From: an uncultured Mycoplasmataceae bacterium
Lineage (GTDB): Bacteria > Bacillota_I > Bacilli_A > Mycoplasmatales > Mycoplasmoidaceae
Length of the DNA: 42,574 nt
Direction of reading: 5' to 3'
Assembly (NCBI GenBank): GCA_949290735.1
Contig: CASESV010000004.1
Location: 1-42,574, forward strand
Positions 1 to 12,435 of the stretch are shown here, in pieces. Numbering within the stretch: position 1 is the stretch's first letter; every line of letters begins with the position of its first letter. Under the pieces are notes generated by a model that worked only from the letters and a program-made list of their open reading frames with translations, was not told the DNA's origin and did no database searches. The position numbers were made by a program, and so were the translations under genes.

Positions 1-37
1 TTTGAATATCTATTTGTTCATTATTATCTTTTTTCAT
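1..37 (-). CDS. 5' end of a gene running off the window (partial)
   Basis: An ATG at 35-37 on the minus strand begins MKKDNNEQIDIQ and runs off the left edge, so only 12 codons are visible. A strong Shine-Dalgarno (AGAAGGAG at 43-50) sits just upstream, which supports a real start. The start overlaps the end of the upstream surface-protein pseudogene by 14 bases, so it looks like the next member of the ABC-transporter operon. The charged N-terminus gives no family clue. Confidence 0.6.
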   Translation of the reverse strand, partial: MKKDNNEQIDIQ

Positions 38-3000
38 AAAAACTCCTTCTTAATTTTAAATTGTTAAAGAAGAGTTTCTCCAAAATTCAATACATTACCA
101 AAAATTTATTAATGTTAGTTTTATATGAACTAAATTTATCAAATTTATACAAATCAGTTTTAAGAATTATTTTTGTTTCTACATTAAATTTAGAATAGAA
201 TAAGTCCTTTAAAGTTTCTAAATAATCATCATTTGTTGTGTTATCTTCATTTGGATCAACTATAACATAATTGTCCAATGTATTTTCACTTAAACCACTT
301 GTTGTTGTTCATGATTTTCCTGGAAGTTTATATATAGGAATTGAATCACCATTAATAGGGAAATTATCACTATTTAAAATTGGTTGCATTGCAATCTTTA
401 CAGGTTTTATTTTTTCTACAACATTATCAATATTTCTCTGAATAGAAAGATTTTTATCAAATGTATAACCATTAGCAAATGTAAAGACATTTTCAATTAT
501 ATATTTTTTATCTTTATTTATTACATTCTTATAAATATCATCTATTAAATCATAATCATCATCATTTAAAACACCTATTTTATTAAATCCTTTTTTAACT
601 GAATAAACTTGATTAGATAAACCTTCAAAAGAATGTTTAATCGAAATACCTGAGTTACTATATAAAAATCTTCCATTTAAAATATCATCTAGTTGTTGGC
701 GTTTTAATGTTTGTAAATCAAAATAAATTTTTCCGTTGTAGTAGTATCCATTCTCTATTTTCTTTTTTGTTACCTCTATTGGATTATTTATCTTCATATC
801 ATTTATATTTGAATGAGATATTTTAACAATTCCAAATAACATTTCTGTTTCATTACCGCCATCTCAAATATATTTAGTTCCTTCACTTTCAAAAACATAA
901 GAAAATTTTGTGTTTTTTGGTGTAAATAAATCAAGTACTATACTAGCCACTTGTACATATGGTATAAATTTAAATACTTGCTTGAAAGGACCTAATATTT
1001 TTTTGATAGCTTCCTCAGTCTTTCCTAAACCTTCTAAGATTTCTTTACTTTTAGAAAGTAAACTAGATACTTTATTAGAAAAAGTAGTTGTAGCTTTAAA
1101 AATATTTTCTCATTTTGCATTTATTTCAATAGATGATGATAACAGATTAAATAAAAAACTAATACCTGATCAATCTGGAGCAATTGTTGTTAAAATCTTA
1201 TTAATATCTAATGTAATCTTTGTTGATAATAGTTCGCCTAATTTAAAAATTGAAATTTCATTGTATTTAAAAGGTTTGAATGAACTAATTGTGTAAGGAT
1301 TTGATAATTTAGCAATAATTTTTAATAATGAAAAAATTTTATAATCAATTGAATTATTATTGTATTTATATAATTCAATTATTGAATTAATAAATTTATT
1401 ACTTAAACCACTAAAGAATCCAAGTTCTATATCTACTCCTGGCACTCAATTGATAATATTATGAATGCTATCCTTAATATTTTTCTCAATATTTTTACAC
1501 AATAATTCTTTTGTGAAACATATTTGTGAAATAAGATAAGATAAAGTTTCATTATCAATTTCAATACCAACATTCTCATTGTATGTTTTTTTGATAAATT
1601 GTTCTACAAAATCAATATCATTAGTAGAAAAGACAATTCATAGTTCTTCAAAATATTTTTGGAATTTATTAAAATTGAAATTATACTTAGGGTTTACGTA
1701 TTTAACAAAAGTTTTGTTATATTGAAAAAGATTTGGGAAGTATGAACCAAAATATATTGGAGCTGATATAAAATTTAAAAATTCTATAAAATTAGGATAT
1801 TCATCAATAATTATATCCACAAAACTTTCAATATCTGTGTTTAAATCGAATGTTTTACTATCTATCATAAATAGATCAACAAACAAGAATTTTTTATATT
1901 TAGATATAGTTTTTGGTTCTAAAAATATGCTTGGTACAATAGAATATAATTTTTTATCATAATTTTCTGCCACCAATTTATAATATGATCTTGTCATTTC
2001 AATTGCATCTTGTTTAGCATTAACATAAATAAGTTCTTCAATTGTTTTTATAAATAAAACAGGTAACTTATAAAATGAGCTATATCTTTTTCCATTTTTC
2101 ATTGTATTGAATAATGAAATTATCGAATTATACACACTATTATATTTTTCTTCTAAAAAACTAAAATATTTTTCAGTTTCTTTTTCAATATCTTTGATGC
2201 TAAATGGAAATTTAGAGTGATCATCCTCAAAGATAATTAAATCAACAAATGAAGATAACAAGTCAGCTGTTACTTGATTATCATTAAAATTTCAACTTGT
2301 ACCTTAAACTCTAGTTCAAGAGTCTGGGTTAATGATGTTCTTTAAAGCAGATGTTCCCTCAGTATAATATGGACCATATAAATTAGCTGAATCATCAATG
2401 TTAAGATCTACAATATAGTTTGATTTACCTCTGTTTGAATTAATATTAATAAAACTTGGATTATCAAAATAAGCTAAAATATTGCCAACATTATTTTTAA
2501 TATCATGTGCATCATAATATGTATAATCATAATTTCCTAATGAATTAGTAGATTCTATTTCTAAGTATTTTTTTGAATATAAATTAATAAATGATGAAAA
2601 TTTTTCAATTTCATATTCATTGTTATCTACAAATTTATCATAATTTATTGGTTGCGAATAGTTTCCTTCTGGTGAAACAATAACAATATTTTTGTCAGTA
2701 GAATCATTTATAGAGTCATAATTTAATTCTAAATAAGATCTTAATTCTTCTTTTGTTCTAAAGAAAATATTATCAAATAAGTATGCTTCATGAATTTATA
2801 AATAAGAGTTTTTTGCTGATATTTCATTTGTAAAATATGTATCATTATTACCTTTATATAAAGTAATGGTCTCACTATTATTTGAATCTAAGTTAAGATC
2901 AAAAATATCACTATCATCAATGCTGCCATCGTAATTAACGTTCAAATCACTAGATGTTGAAGCTGTATGTTTAATTATTTTATTATCTAAAAATTCAAAA

Positions 3001-3275
3001 ACATCATTGACATTTGAAAAATATTTTGTCTCGTTGTTATAATTGATTGATCACTTTTCTCTATCTATAATTTTGTATTGATTTTCAGTTACTATTGATT
3101 TAGCATAATTTATTAATTCATTTTTACTATTAAATTTTTTATTATCAAAATAATATCTTTCATTTTTATAATTTTGCTTAAGATGGTTATTTATGGTAAT
3201 TGCTGTAACCGGAATAACTGTTCCAGTCGTAATAACCCCTAATAAAGAAAATGTTATAATTTTTTTTAATTTCAT
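24..3275 (-). pseudogene. Large surface/membrane protein gene with two in-frame TAA stops
   Basis: One reading frame of 1084 codons runs from ATG 3275 to TAA at 24-26. It is interrupted by TAA at 2796-2798 and TAA at 2304-2306; several TGA codons are read as Trp. The N-terminus (MKLKKIITFSLLGVITTGTV) is a signal anchor, so the product would be exported. Residues about 112-123 (NVNYDGSIDDSD) match an EF-hand/dockerin-like Ca2+ loop. A hydrophobic stretch lies near the C-terminal half (about 970-910). The frame stays open on both sides of each stop and composition is unchanged, so these look like recent point nonsense mutations. Neither downstream piece has a convincing start or Shine-Dalgarno at its beginning. 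It follows the ABC permease by 9 bases. I do not recognise the family. Alternatives are sequencing error, or a short secreted form of about 159 aa. Confidence 0.7.
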
Positions 3276-3284
3276 ACAAATTAT

Positions 3285-5087
3285 TTATATCACATTATAT
3301 CTATTCTTTTTATTAAAATAAAATAATAAATATATTAATGGTATTGAACTTATTACATATAAAACAATAACTATATTTGAAAACCAAATAAATTCAGAAG
3401 GGATTAATTTTAATACATAGGAATAATTATCTAAACTAACATAATTATTAGAAAGTTTAAAATCGATAATATTTGATGCCTTATTAAATAAATTAATTAT
3501 AAAATTATTAACATCCTCATATTGCAAAGACATTTTCTGGATATACATTTTCCATTCTTCATAATTATTAATGTTAATTGAAGTCATAAAATTTTTAAAT
3601 TCATTTGATGTTTCATATTTTCCAAATTTATTAAGATAATATGGAATATTATCAACATACCTTATCAAATCATTTAAAATAAATTCATAATCTTTTTTAA
3701 TGATTGGTTTTGATGAATCTATAATTTTAATTTCAGGGTATAAATCATTAATGGAAAGACCTGTATCCATAATATTTGAACTACTAAATATGTTGTATTG
3801 TGTAACTTCTGATGTTATTAAGAACTCCATCAAAGTATAAAATTCATTACTATATTTACTTTTTAAAGAGTCTAAAAATAAATGTATTTTGTCACTTAAT
3901 TCATATGAATACTTTATCATATAAAACATCTGATTAAACTTTGTATCTATACCAGTTAACATCCTTATTGTTTTTAATTGTTTATCACTCATTGTTGAAT
4001 TATTTCATGATAAATTTGATTTTATATTATTTATAAGATTTTGAACTTCTAAATTATCATTTATATCTATAGTATTTGAATTTTTAAAAATTGTTTCTAT
4101 ATTATCTAATATCATTTCTACATATGAATAATTATCCAAAGAGAATGGGTTTATATCTTGACCTCTTAAAATAGGAGATGATTTATTTATTGATGATTTT
4201 TCTATAGAATTAATCTCCTTAAATTTAGCATTAACTAATGAATATTCACTATTTGTCCCACTATCATTAACATTAATATTTTTGCAAAATAGATTATTAT
4301 ATAAACTAAGAGTTCACTCTGATGGTATTAAATAATTAATAACATTAGGATTATTTATGTAATTTATTGGATTGATATCATATAAATTTGAATCTATTAT
4401 ATTTGCTATATAATAATTTCCTGTTTCATCAATAATTTTGGAAAAAGATATTTGATTATTATTATATGAAATGGAGACATTATTGTTTTTGACTATGTCT
4501 CTAGTAATAAATGATGGTATAAAAAATAGAAAACACAAAATTGAAGATAAAACAATTGATGTTATATGCCTAAACTTTATTGATATAATTGAAAAAATAG
4601 TTAGAAATAAAAATGAAATAAATATGTTAATAAACATTGATATAGAATAAACTATCGCATAATCATTCATTTTTAGTGACAAAAAGAAAATTAAATCATA
4701 AATAAATCAAAAGAAAATTATCACAAAAACTATAAATGATATCAGTAAAAATTTTGTAACTAATAATTGTTTTCTTGATATTGAATTATTTATCAATATC
4801 GAATCAACATAATTCGTTTTTACTTCATTAAAAAATTTAAACGATAGAAAAATAAGTAAAATTGATAGACATAAAAGTGGGAGTAAGATTGTAATTAATG
4901 AATAAGATAAAAAGGATTTTTCAATAAATTTTAATAATGTAACTGTTAATGGATTTGAAATAAGTGAAATTACTCCAAATATAATGAATAATATGCTATG
5001 TATTATTTGGTTGAATAAAAATTTAGCTGTATCCTTCATTGCAGAGAAATCAACATTTTTCATAGAAAGAATTTTATTTATTTTCAC
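3285..5087 (-). CDS. ABC-2-type transporter permease with large extracytoplasmic domain
   Basis: This is a 600-aa membrane protein and the permease partner of the ATPase directly upstream. Five hydrophobic segments fill roughly the first 190 residues. A hydrophilic region of about 340 residues follows, and a last membrane segment (about 570-595) ends in a short basic tail. That layout fits ABC-2-type permeases with a big external loop. A short conserved-looking stretch, NNSISRKQLLVTKF, resembles SKPISRNQVLLSRF in the second permease (6751-8025), so the two are probably paralogous halves. The start is taken as GTG 5087 because TAGGAG lies about 8 bases upstream; it overlaps the ATPase stop by 14 bases, which suggests translational coupling. 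Several TGA codons are read as Trp. The substrate cannot be told from the sequence. Confidence 0.8.
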
Positions 5088-5799
5088 AAATTGATTCTCC
5101 TAAATAATGATAATTATAAATCTTATTTATTTCATCACCTGAAACTTCTCCTGATCAAATAAAATTACCCTTTTTAATAAATGTAGCTGAATTAGCAAAG
5201 TTTTTAATCTCATCTAAAATATGAGAAGAAATTAATATTGTTGTCCCTTGCTCTGTTAAATACTTTAATGTTTTAAATAAATGTGTTCTTGATGTAGGAT
5301 CAAGATTAGCAGCTGGTTCATCTAATACAATAAATTGGGAATGTTCTATGATTGCTCTAATCAAAAATATTTTTTTCTTTTGACCAGCTGATAATTTATT
5401 AGGGTTTCTTTTTAAAACTTCTGTTATGTCTAAATATTTTGCTCAATCATCAATTTCTTTTTCTATATTATGCTTATCTTTTCTTTTAAGTAATGCACAA
5501 CTCTTTAAATATTGTCTTGCATTAAGCCCATATGGGAAAATAGCTTTATCAGGTATATATGAAACATATTTTCTAGCAAAATTATTTTCTTTTACATTCT
5601 TACCATCAATTATAATGTTTCCTTCATATTGTTCAATTAAACCTACTATCATGTTCATTATAGTAGATTTACCTGCACCATTCTCACCAATAAATGCATG
5701 AAATGATCCTTTTTTAACAGAAAAAGAAACATTATTAATATTTAAATGTTTTTTTGTATATCCAAAGCATATATTTTCTAATTCTAAAATGAAATCCAT
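5074..5799 (-). CDS. ABC transporter ATP-binding protein
   Basis: This 241-aa protein is a single nucleotide-binding domain that would power the neighbouring permeases from the cytoplasmic face. Walker A is GENGAGKST (about residues 38-46), the signature is LSAGQKKK, Walker B is FIVLDEP followed by AANLDP, and the switch histidine is in ISSH. One internal TGA (Trp) separates the two halves, and the true stop is TAA 5074-5076. It is closely related to the larger ATPase upstream (5846-6751), sharing the unusual SxGQKKK signature and AANLDP, so the pair may form a heterodimer. No strong ribosome-binding site precedes ATG 5799; the 46-base gap from the previous gene holds no terminator. LSAGQ instead of LSGGQ is typical of ABC-2 exporters' ATPases. 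Confidence 0.9.
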
Positions 5800-5845
5800 G
5801 CTTAAATTCTAACATAAACTAATAATGGTATATTAAATTTAAAAT

Positions 5846-6751
5846 CTATTTTATACCTGTATCAACTGAACCTAATTTTACATATTTTTTATACAATTGA
5901 CTTAAATCTATATTTTTATCTATAGAGCCATCATATACTATTGAACCACCATCTAAGATTGTTACATATGTAGCATATTTGCCAATTTCATCTAAAATGT
6001 GAGATGATAAAAAAATAGCTTTTCCTTCTTTTTGTAAATTAATTAAATTTTCAAATAATTCATCTCTTGCCAATGGATCAAGATTAGCTGCCGGTTCATC
6101 CATAATTAAGACTTTAGGATCATGAATAAGTGCTTGAGCCAATAAGATTTTTTTCTTTTGTCCTGATGAAAAGCTGTCTGGACATTTGTTGGCAAGATTG
6201 GTTAGACCTAAATTAGTTAAAATTGTGTTCACTTTTTGTTTAGCATCTTTACTAGATAACCCTGAAAGACATGCCATATTAATTAAATAATTTTTAGTAG
6301 ACATTTTTTTGGGAAATTTAGCTTCTTCTGGAATGTAACCTAAAACGCTTTTCCCATTGGCTGTAAAATTAAGGCGCCCATTAATTTTTATCTCACCTTT
6401 ATATTTTTTATTTGAGTAAGCACTAATAATAGATTTAATTGTAGTAGTTTTACCAGCTCCGTTCGCACCAATAAATGCATGGAATTGGCCTGGATAAATA
6501 TTAAAAGAAATATTATTAATTGCAGGGTTAGTTCTACCTTTATAATGTTTTGTTAAATTTTCAATACTTACTATAGGTTCACCAGATATTTTTACATCAT
6601 GTCTTTTTATACTAGTTTTTCTAGTATCATTTTCTTTTTCAGAATTAAGCATTTGTATAATTTGTGACTTAAAATCTTTTTTTGAAATTTCATTGTTTGA
6701 TAATTGAGATATTAATTCATCAAGTATTTTATCAATATTAGTGTTTTTCAT
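5846..6751 (-). CDS. ABC transporter ATP-binding protein with N-terminal extension
   Basis: This 301-aa protein has an N-terminal helical, charged extension of about 55 residues (containing NNEISKKDFKSQII) before the nucleotide-binding domain. Walker A is GANGAGKTT, the signature SSGQKKK, Walker B VLIMDEP with AANLDP, and the H-loop SSH. It overlaps the upstream permease stop by one base (TAATG), so the two are translationally coupled. With the shorter ATPase and two permeases it makes a four-subunit ABC-2-type set. The N-terminal extension is not part of the usual domain; it might regulate or dock the complex, but nothing in the sequence shows its job. Confidence 0.9.
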   Translation of the reverse strand: MKNTNIDKILDELISQLSNNEISKKDFKSQIIQMLNSEKENDTRKTSIKRHDVKISGEPIVSIENLTKHYKGRTNPAINNISFNIYPGQFHAFIGANGAGKTTTIKSIISAYSNKKYKGEIKINGRLNFTANGKSVLGYIPEEAKFPKKMSTKNYLINMACLSGLSSKDAKQKVNTILTNLGLTNLANKCPDSFSSGQKKKILLAQALIHDPKVLIMDEPAANLDPLARDELFENLINLQKEGKAIFLSSHILDEIGKYATYVTILDGGSIVYDGSIDKNIDLSQLYKKYVKLGSVDTGIK

Positions 6752-8025
6752 TATCTAAAATCCTTTCTATTGTAGCTTATGATATTAACTGTAGAAAGCG
6801 CAATTATTATTGATAATCAAATAAGAGAAACACCTCATGATGGATCAGCTTGTGATGTTGTAAATGTTCACACATTATTGTATGTCTCACTATACCCGTT
6901 GCTATTTATTGTTATTGGAGAAGATGGTTTCATATTTGACAAACTAAAATTATAAGAAATATCATTCATTCCCATTGTTAGGTTTGATGAACCTGATGTA
7001 CCACCAGCTATTGATGTGAATGCTGATATTGGATTAATATAATTTATTGCCACTAATCCACTTGCTGATAAATTAGCAGAAGCAACAAATGTTTTAACTT
7101 CATTTAATATTTGAGCAGATAATTGAGCATTATCACCTGTTTCATCTGATATATTGATACTTTGATATCAATCAAGCCCTTCACATTTTACTGATAAAGA
7201 TGCATATTTACTCAATACAATATAATCATTTCCTTCATATTTAATTAATTCAAATAAATTTTCATATGAGTCATATACAAATGATTTTATTTTATATTTT
7301 TGACCATCATAATCAGTATACTCATACGAAACTTCATTGTTTGCTATTTTTTTATTTATTTTCTCAACTATTTGATTACTTAGATTTCTTAATTGAGTTG
7401 GAGCAATAAGAGTTGCCATCGAACTAAATACAATAGATATAATAGAACTAAAACTTAATATCACAATTGGAAGTATGCTACTCATTCTACCAAAATTAAA
7501 GATCGCAATAGTTGTAGCAATTAATGCCATTACTAAAAATGAAATAATGCTAGAGCCAAATGTTCCAAAAATAATTAATAGAACATTTGAATATGCATTA
7601 AATCCAACTATAGCCATAGCAATAATTGTAAGTATTACATTAGTAATTGCTATTAATAATGAAAAGCATATTAAAAATATAAACCTTGATAATAAAACTT
7701 GATTTCTTGATATAGGTTTTGATACTAAAATTATTTCAACCCCTTGTTTTTGAGAATCTTTAAAAATATTTAATCCACGAAGTACACCTTGTATACCTGA
7801 TGCTAAAGCAATACCTATTGAACCATAAATAATAGTAGATGATACTGCCTGATATGCTGGCATACCAATTGATAAAAATTTAGGCATTAAACATAAAAGA
7901 AGAACCATTACACTAAAGACAGCAAACACTATTCATGTTGAGGGTTTTTTAAAAATAATGTTTGATGTAAACTTCAGCATTGATCCTACTGGTTGTCAAA
8001 AACTTGTTTTATAATTCTCTTGCAT
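6751..8025 (-). CDS. ABC-2-type transporter permease
   Basis: This 424-aa polytopic protein has about six membrane segments in the first 260 residues. A hydrophilic external region follows, rich in Asn, Ser and Gly, and a final segment (SLIWLSIIIALSTVNII) lies at the C-terminus. The stretch SKPISRNQVLLSRF after the second segment has a counterpart in the other permease (3285-5087). The start is chosen at ATG 8025; the adjacent ATG 8028 is possible but sits only 4 bases from the AAGGA ribosome-binding site. That site overlaps the metK stop codon, and no terminator separates the two genes, so read-through from metK is likely. Tryptophan TGA codons occur throughout. Confidence 0.8.
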
Positions 8026-8035
8026 CATTTCATCC

Positions 8036-9157
8036 TTATTTTAATAATTTTAATTTATCTTTGTAATCTAATTGTTCCCATGTATATTCTATTATATTTT
8101 TACCAAAATGCCCATAAACTGATGTTTTAGAATAAATTGGTTTTTTAAGTTGTAGCTTATTGACAATATCAGCCACTGTTCAATCAAAATGCTTTTTAAC
8201 AAGATTATAAATGATATCCATATCAACTTTATTAGTACCAAAAGTTTCAATAAAGAAGGCAACTGGGCGATTCATTCCTATAGCAAAAGCAAATTGAATC
8301 TCACATTTATCAGCTAATCCTGCTGCTACAATGTTTTTAGCCACATATCTTGCAAAATATGCGCCAGATCGATCAACCTTTGTGTAATCCTTACCACTAA
8401 AAGCCCCACCACCATGACGTGCTATGCCACCATAAGTATCAACAATTATTTTTCTACCAGTTAATCCAGTATCACCAATTGGCCCACCAATAACAAATTT
8501 TCCTGATGGGTTAATTAATTTTTTAAAATTTGTATTTAATTTATATTTATTAGCAACATCAATCATTAATTTTGATATGACATTATCAATTTCCTTTTTA
8601 GAAACTTTTTCATCATGTTGAACTGAAATAAGCATTGTATCTATTTGTAAATTCTTAGGATTTGAATAATCAATAGTTACTTGACTTTTCATATCTGATT
8701 TAATTCATGGATATTTTTTGCTTACTCTTAATTTTTCTAATTTTTCAACTAGTTCATTTGCTAAAACAATTGTTAAAGGTAAATATTGATTTGTTTCATT
8801 TGTAGCATATCCAAAAACTATGCCTTGATCTCCAGCTGCAATTTCTTTTTTATTAACTGCTTGGCTAATATCACTACTTTGTTTATTAACATTTGAAATT
8901 ATTGTAAAATCATTTTCATTATACCCAAGAGGAATTAATACATCTCAAGCACATTTAACTACGTCCACATATGCCTTTGTAGTGATTTCTCCTCCTATAA
9001 CTATTAATCTATTACTTGCAAAAACTTCACATGCTACTCTAGCATCTTTGTCTTGTTTTAAACACTCGTCTAATACTAAATCTGATATTTGATCGCATAT
9101 TTTATCTGGATGTCCTTTACCTACAGATTCACTTGTTATCAATAATTTATTTTTCAT
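8036..9157 (-). CDS. metK: S-adenosylmethionine synthetase
   Basis: This enzyme makes S-adenosylmethionine from ATP and methionine in the cytosol and supplies the methyl donor for rRNA/tRNA and DNA methylation. The 373-aa protein shows [12 protein letters not shown] near the N-terminus, AAGDQG, the P-loop-like GGGAFSGKD and the RSGAYFARY stretch, all MetK hallmarks. It is slightly shorter than the usual 380-395 residues. The start is ATG 9157, preceded by AAGGGG; a longer in-frame start at 9190 lacks a ribosome-binding site. No SAM riboswitch is visible: only about 48 bases separate the start from the upstream terminator. The ABC transporter genes follow within 10 bases. Confidence 0.97.
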
Positions 9158-9205
9158 ATTACCCCTTATACAACATATAAAGTATATCAATAAATTAATG
9201 TAGGG

Positions 9206-9241
9206 AATAAAAAATACTGCAGATGTGCAGTATTTTTTATT
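9206..9241 (-). terminator. Rho-independent terminator of the 72-aa membrane-protein gene
   Basis: A perfect 15-bp inverted repeat (arms 9206-9220 and 9227-9241) has a 6-base loop. The GC part is GCAGT/ACTGC, and the outer arms are A/T runs, so on the minus strand the hairpin ends in a U-rich tract. It lies between the small membrane gene and metK and should isolate metK from it. Its A/T symmetry would let it act in both directions. Confidence 0.85.
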
Positions 9242-9260
9242 GATATATTTAAAGAATTGA

Positions 9261-9479
9261 TTAGTCTAAGTTAATTACACTAAATGCATCTAATCATAGG
9301 AAGATTGCAGCTAACAACCCAAAAGGAATAGTTAGGATAGCAATAATTAATTTTAAAATACTACCTTTTAATGCACCACAGAATACGATGTAGATTACTA
9401 AACCGATAATTGATACAAATGGGATTAACATTAAAATTAAAGCAATTAATTCCATCCCTTTAACGTTTAAATTTGCCAT
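9261..9479 (-). CDS. Small two-helix membrane protein
   Basis: This 72-aa protein ([17 protein letters not shown]...) is mostly hydrophobic, with two predicted membrane helices (about 9-32 and 38-61). One TGA (Trp) lies near its end. The ribosome-binding site AAAGGAC is well placed before ATG 9479, an extended -10 promoter lies 33 bases upstream, and a strong terminator follows, so it is its own transcription unit. I do not recognise the family. Confidence 0.75.
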
Positions 9480-9511
9480 AATTGTCCTTTCTATTAATTA
9501 ATATATAGATA

Positions 9512-9522
9512 AGTATACCATA
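9512..9522 (-). promoter_or_regulatory. Extended -10 promoter (TATGGTATACT)
   Basis: On the minus strand TATGGTATACT reads as an extended -10 (TGG + TATACT). A start site about 7 bases downstream would leave a leader of about 25 bases before the ribosome-binding site and ATG 9479. The same TATGGTA core precedes tRNA-Lys and the CBS-protein gene. Confidence 0.6.
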
Positions 9523-9542
9523 TAATTAATTTTTAAAAATAA

Positions 9543-9932
9543 TTATTTAAAATATCTATAATAGTCAATAATACAGCCTTGTTGAAAATTTAAATTATGG
9601 TCATTTAAAAATAAAATAGTTTCTTCATTTGCTGAATTTGGTTGGATTAAAATTAGACCAAAATTACATAATTTCGTTTTTTGTAATATTGAATTAAGTT
9701 TATTTGGATTCATGCAAAAAATAGTTAATTCAAAATCCATTGGAGTTGAATTAATACTTTCATACTCTTTATCTACACAATAAACATTACTGAAACCATG
9801 ATCATTTAAAAGCATTTTTATTTCATACGCTTTTTTTGTTTGATCTATTGTATTACCCAACAATAAAATATTAATATTCTTATTGTCAAGAATATGAGTT
9901 AATAAATAAGTTGTCTTTTCTGAATTTAGCAT
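9543..9932 (-). CDS. CoA-binding (YccU-like) Rossmann-fold protein
   Basis: This 129-aa protein is about the length of a lone CoA_binding_2 domain. The strand-loop NINILLLGNT near the N-terminus aligns with the family's AVVGLS nucleotide-binding start. The second half, with LILIQPNSANEE and a late GCIIDYY, aligns with the family pattern WLQPGVVNEEA...VMDRC. The final Cys is displaced and followed by IIDYY. The biochemical role of this family is poorly known; binding of CoA is the usual inference. It is the last gene of the lysS operon, 14 bases after the AsnA-like gene, with a good GGAG site before ATG 9932. Confidence 0.7.
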   Translation of the reverse strand: MLNSEKTTYLLTHILDNKNINILLLGNTIDQTKKAYEIKMLLNDHGFSNVYCVDKEYESINSTPMDFELTIFCMNPNKLNSILQKTKLCNFGLILIQPNSANEETILFLNDHNLNFQQGCIIDYYRYFK

Positions 9933-9946
9933 TTTATGTCTCCTTT

Positions 9947-10887
9947 TTATTTATTTTGTTCTTTATTTCATTCTAAATTTTCTGGACATGAAATAACTTC
10001 TTCTACAGAATATTTTTCAAGCACATATGTTAAATAGTTAGTAAGATTAAATTCTATTCCTATTTGATCACTACTTTCAGGGATATTAGTAATTAAATTT
10101 TCAAAACTATCTAATTTATAATTTGCTGATTTAATTTTTTCAATGACTTCATTTTTATTTGCAATCGAATAAATTGTAAAAAGATTTAATACCGAATTAC
10201 TTATTTTATTGTAAATGTAATAGCTACATACATTTTCTCCATAAACACCAATTTTGTTTTCTAAATAACTTATTTGATGTTTATTATTTCCGGCTGTTTG
10301 AAAAATTAAGCAATTGCCTAATTTATTACAAACTTCATTGATTAATAATTTCTTATCAATAAGTGGATATTGCTTATATAGTTTGTTTATTGTTGTTATA
10401 TTTATTTTTTTAGGAATTTTTATCCCATATTGTTGAATAGTTTTTAACTCATTTAATTTTTTAATTAGAAGTGCAGCTAAATTATTTATTTTTGTTTCAT
10501 TTATCTCAGCTAATAGATATTTAATTTGCAATGTATAACTAAAACTGTATGAAGCGATATTAGGATTAACTTGAATGTCTCTATTTAAATTACTATGATA
10601 GCAAATAACGCCCATTCCAGGTTCTAATTCGAAATCCTTAACTAATTTAATTAAATAATTATTAATATATGGGGTTAATTCAATAATTCTGTTGGTTATA
10701 TTGTTATCAAAAGTAATGATTCTTTTATCTGAAAAATACTCATTAATATTACATGTAATTGGAGCATCAACATCTATCAGCTTAAACATATCATTAAACA
10801 TTTGATATATTTCTTTTTTGATATTTGAAATAATTTTTAATGTTTGTTGTCTATTATATTTAGCTATATAATCAGAATAAACCTTCA

Positions 10888-10888
<1 letters not shown>
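9947..10888 (-). CDS. AsnA-like protein (divergent aspartate-ammonia ligase fold, probably inactive)
   Basis: The 313-aa protein aligns along its length with ammonia-dependent asparagine synthetase, a class II aminoacyl-tRNA-synthetase relative. The N-terminus YIAKYNRQQT matches AsnA YIAKQRQ, VDAPI matches VQAPI, and residues about 174-195 (YPLID...INEVCNKLG) match [20 protein letters not shown]. The catalytic core is eroded. The motif-3 stretch GGGIGQSR appears as IGIEFNLT (276-283), losing its arginine, and the HSLAKWKR region is NYLIKLVK. I infer an inactive or repurposed paralogue. Its start overlaps the lysS stop by one base (TAATG), so it is made together with lysyl-tRNA synthetase. It ends after an in-frame TGA (Trp) at TAA 9947-9949. 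Confidence 0.7.
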
Positions 10889-12366
<1,478 letters not shown>

Positions 12367-12411
12367 AATAGGTCCTTTTATATAATCATAATAACTTATA
12401 TATTATATAAA

Positions 12412-12435
12412 AAAATCCTATTATTATAGGATTTT
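12412..12435 (-). terminator. Rho-independent terminator after the 138-aa gene
   Basis: A perfect 10-bp inverted repeat (AAAATCCTAT / ATAGGATTTT) has a 4-base loop and is followed on the minus strand by a T-run. It overlaps the stop codon of the 138-aa gene and separates that gene from lysS. Confidence 0.85.

Noticed and set aside
910-1296. Plus-strand open frame of 128 codons
   Set aside because: It is antisense to the surface-protein frame, has no ribosome-binding site and shows the composition of a shadow frame.
9158-9205. Possible SAM riboswitch ahead of metK
   Set aside because: Only 48 bases lie between the start codon and the upstream terminator, too short for known SAM aptamers, and no conserved core is seen.
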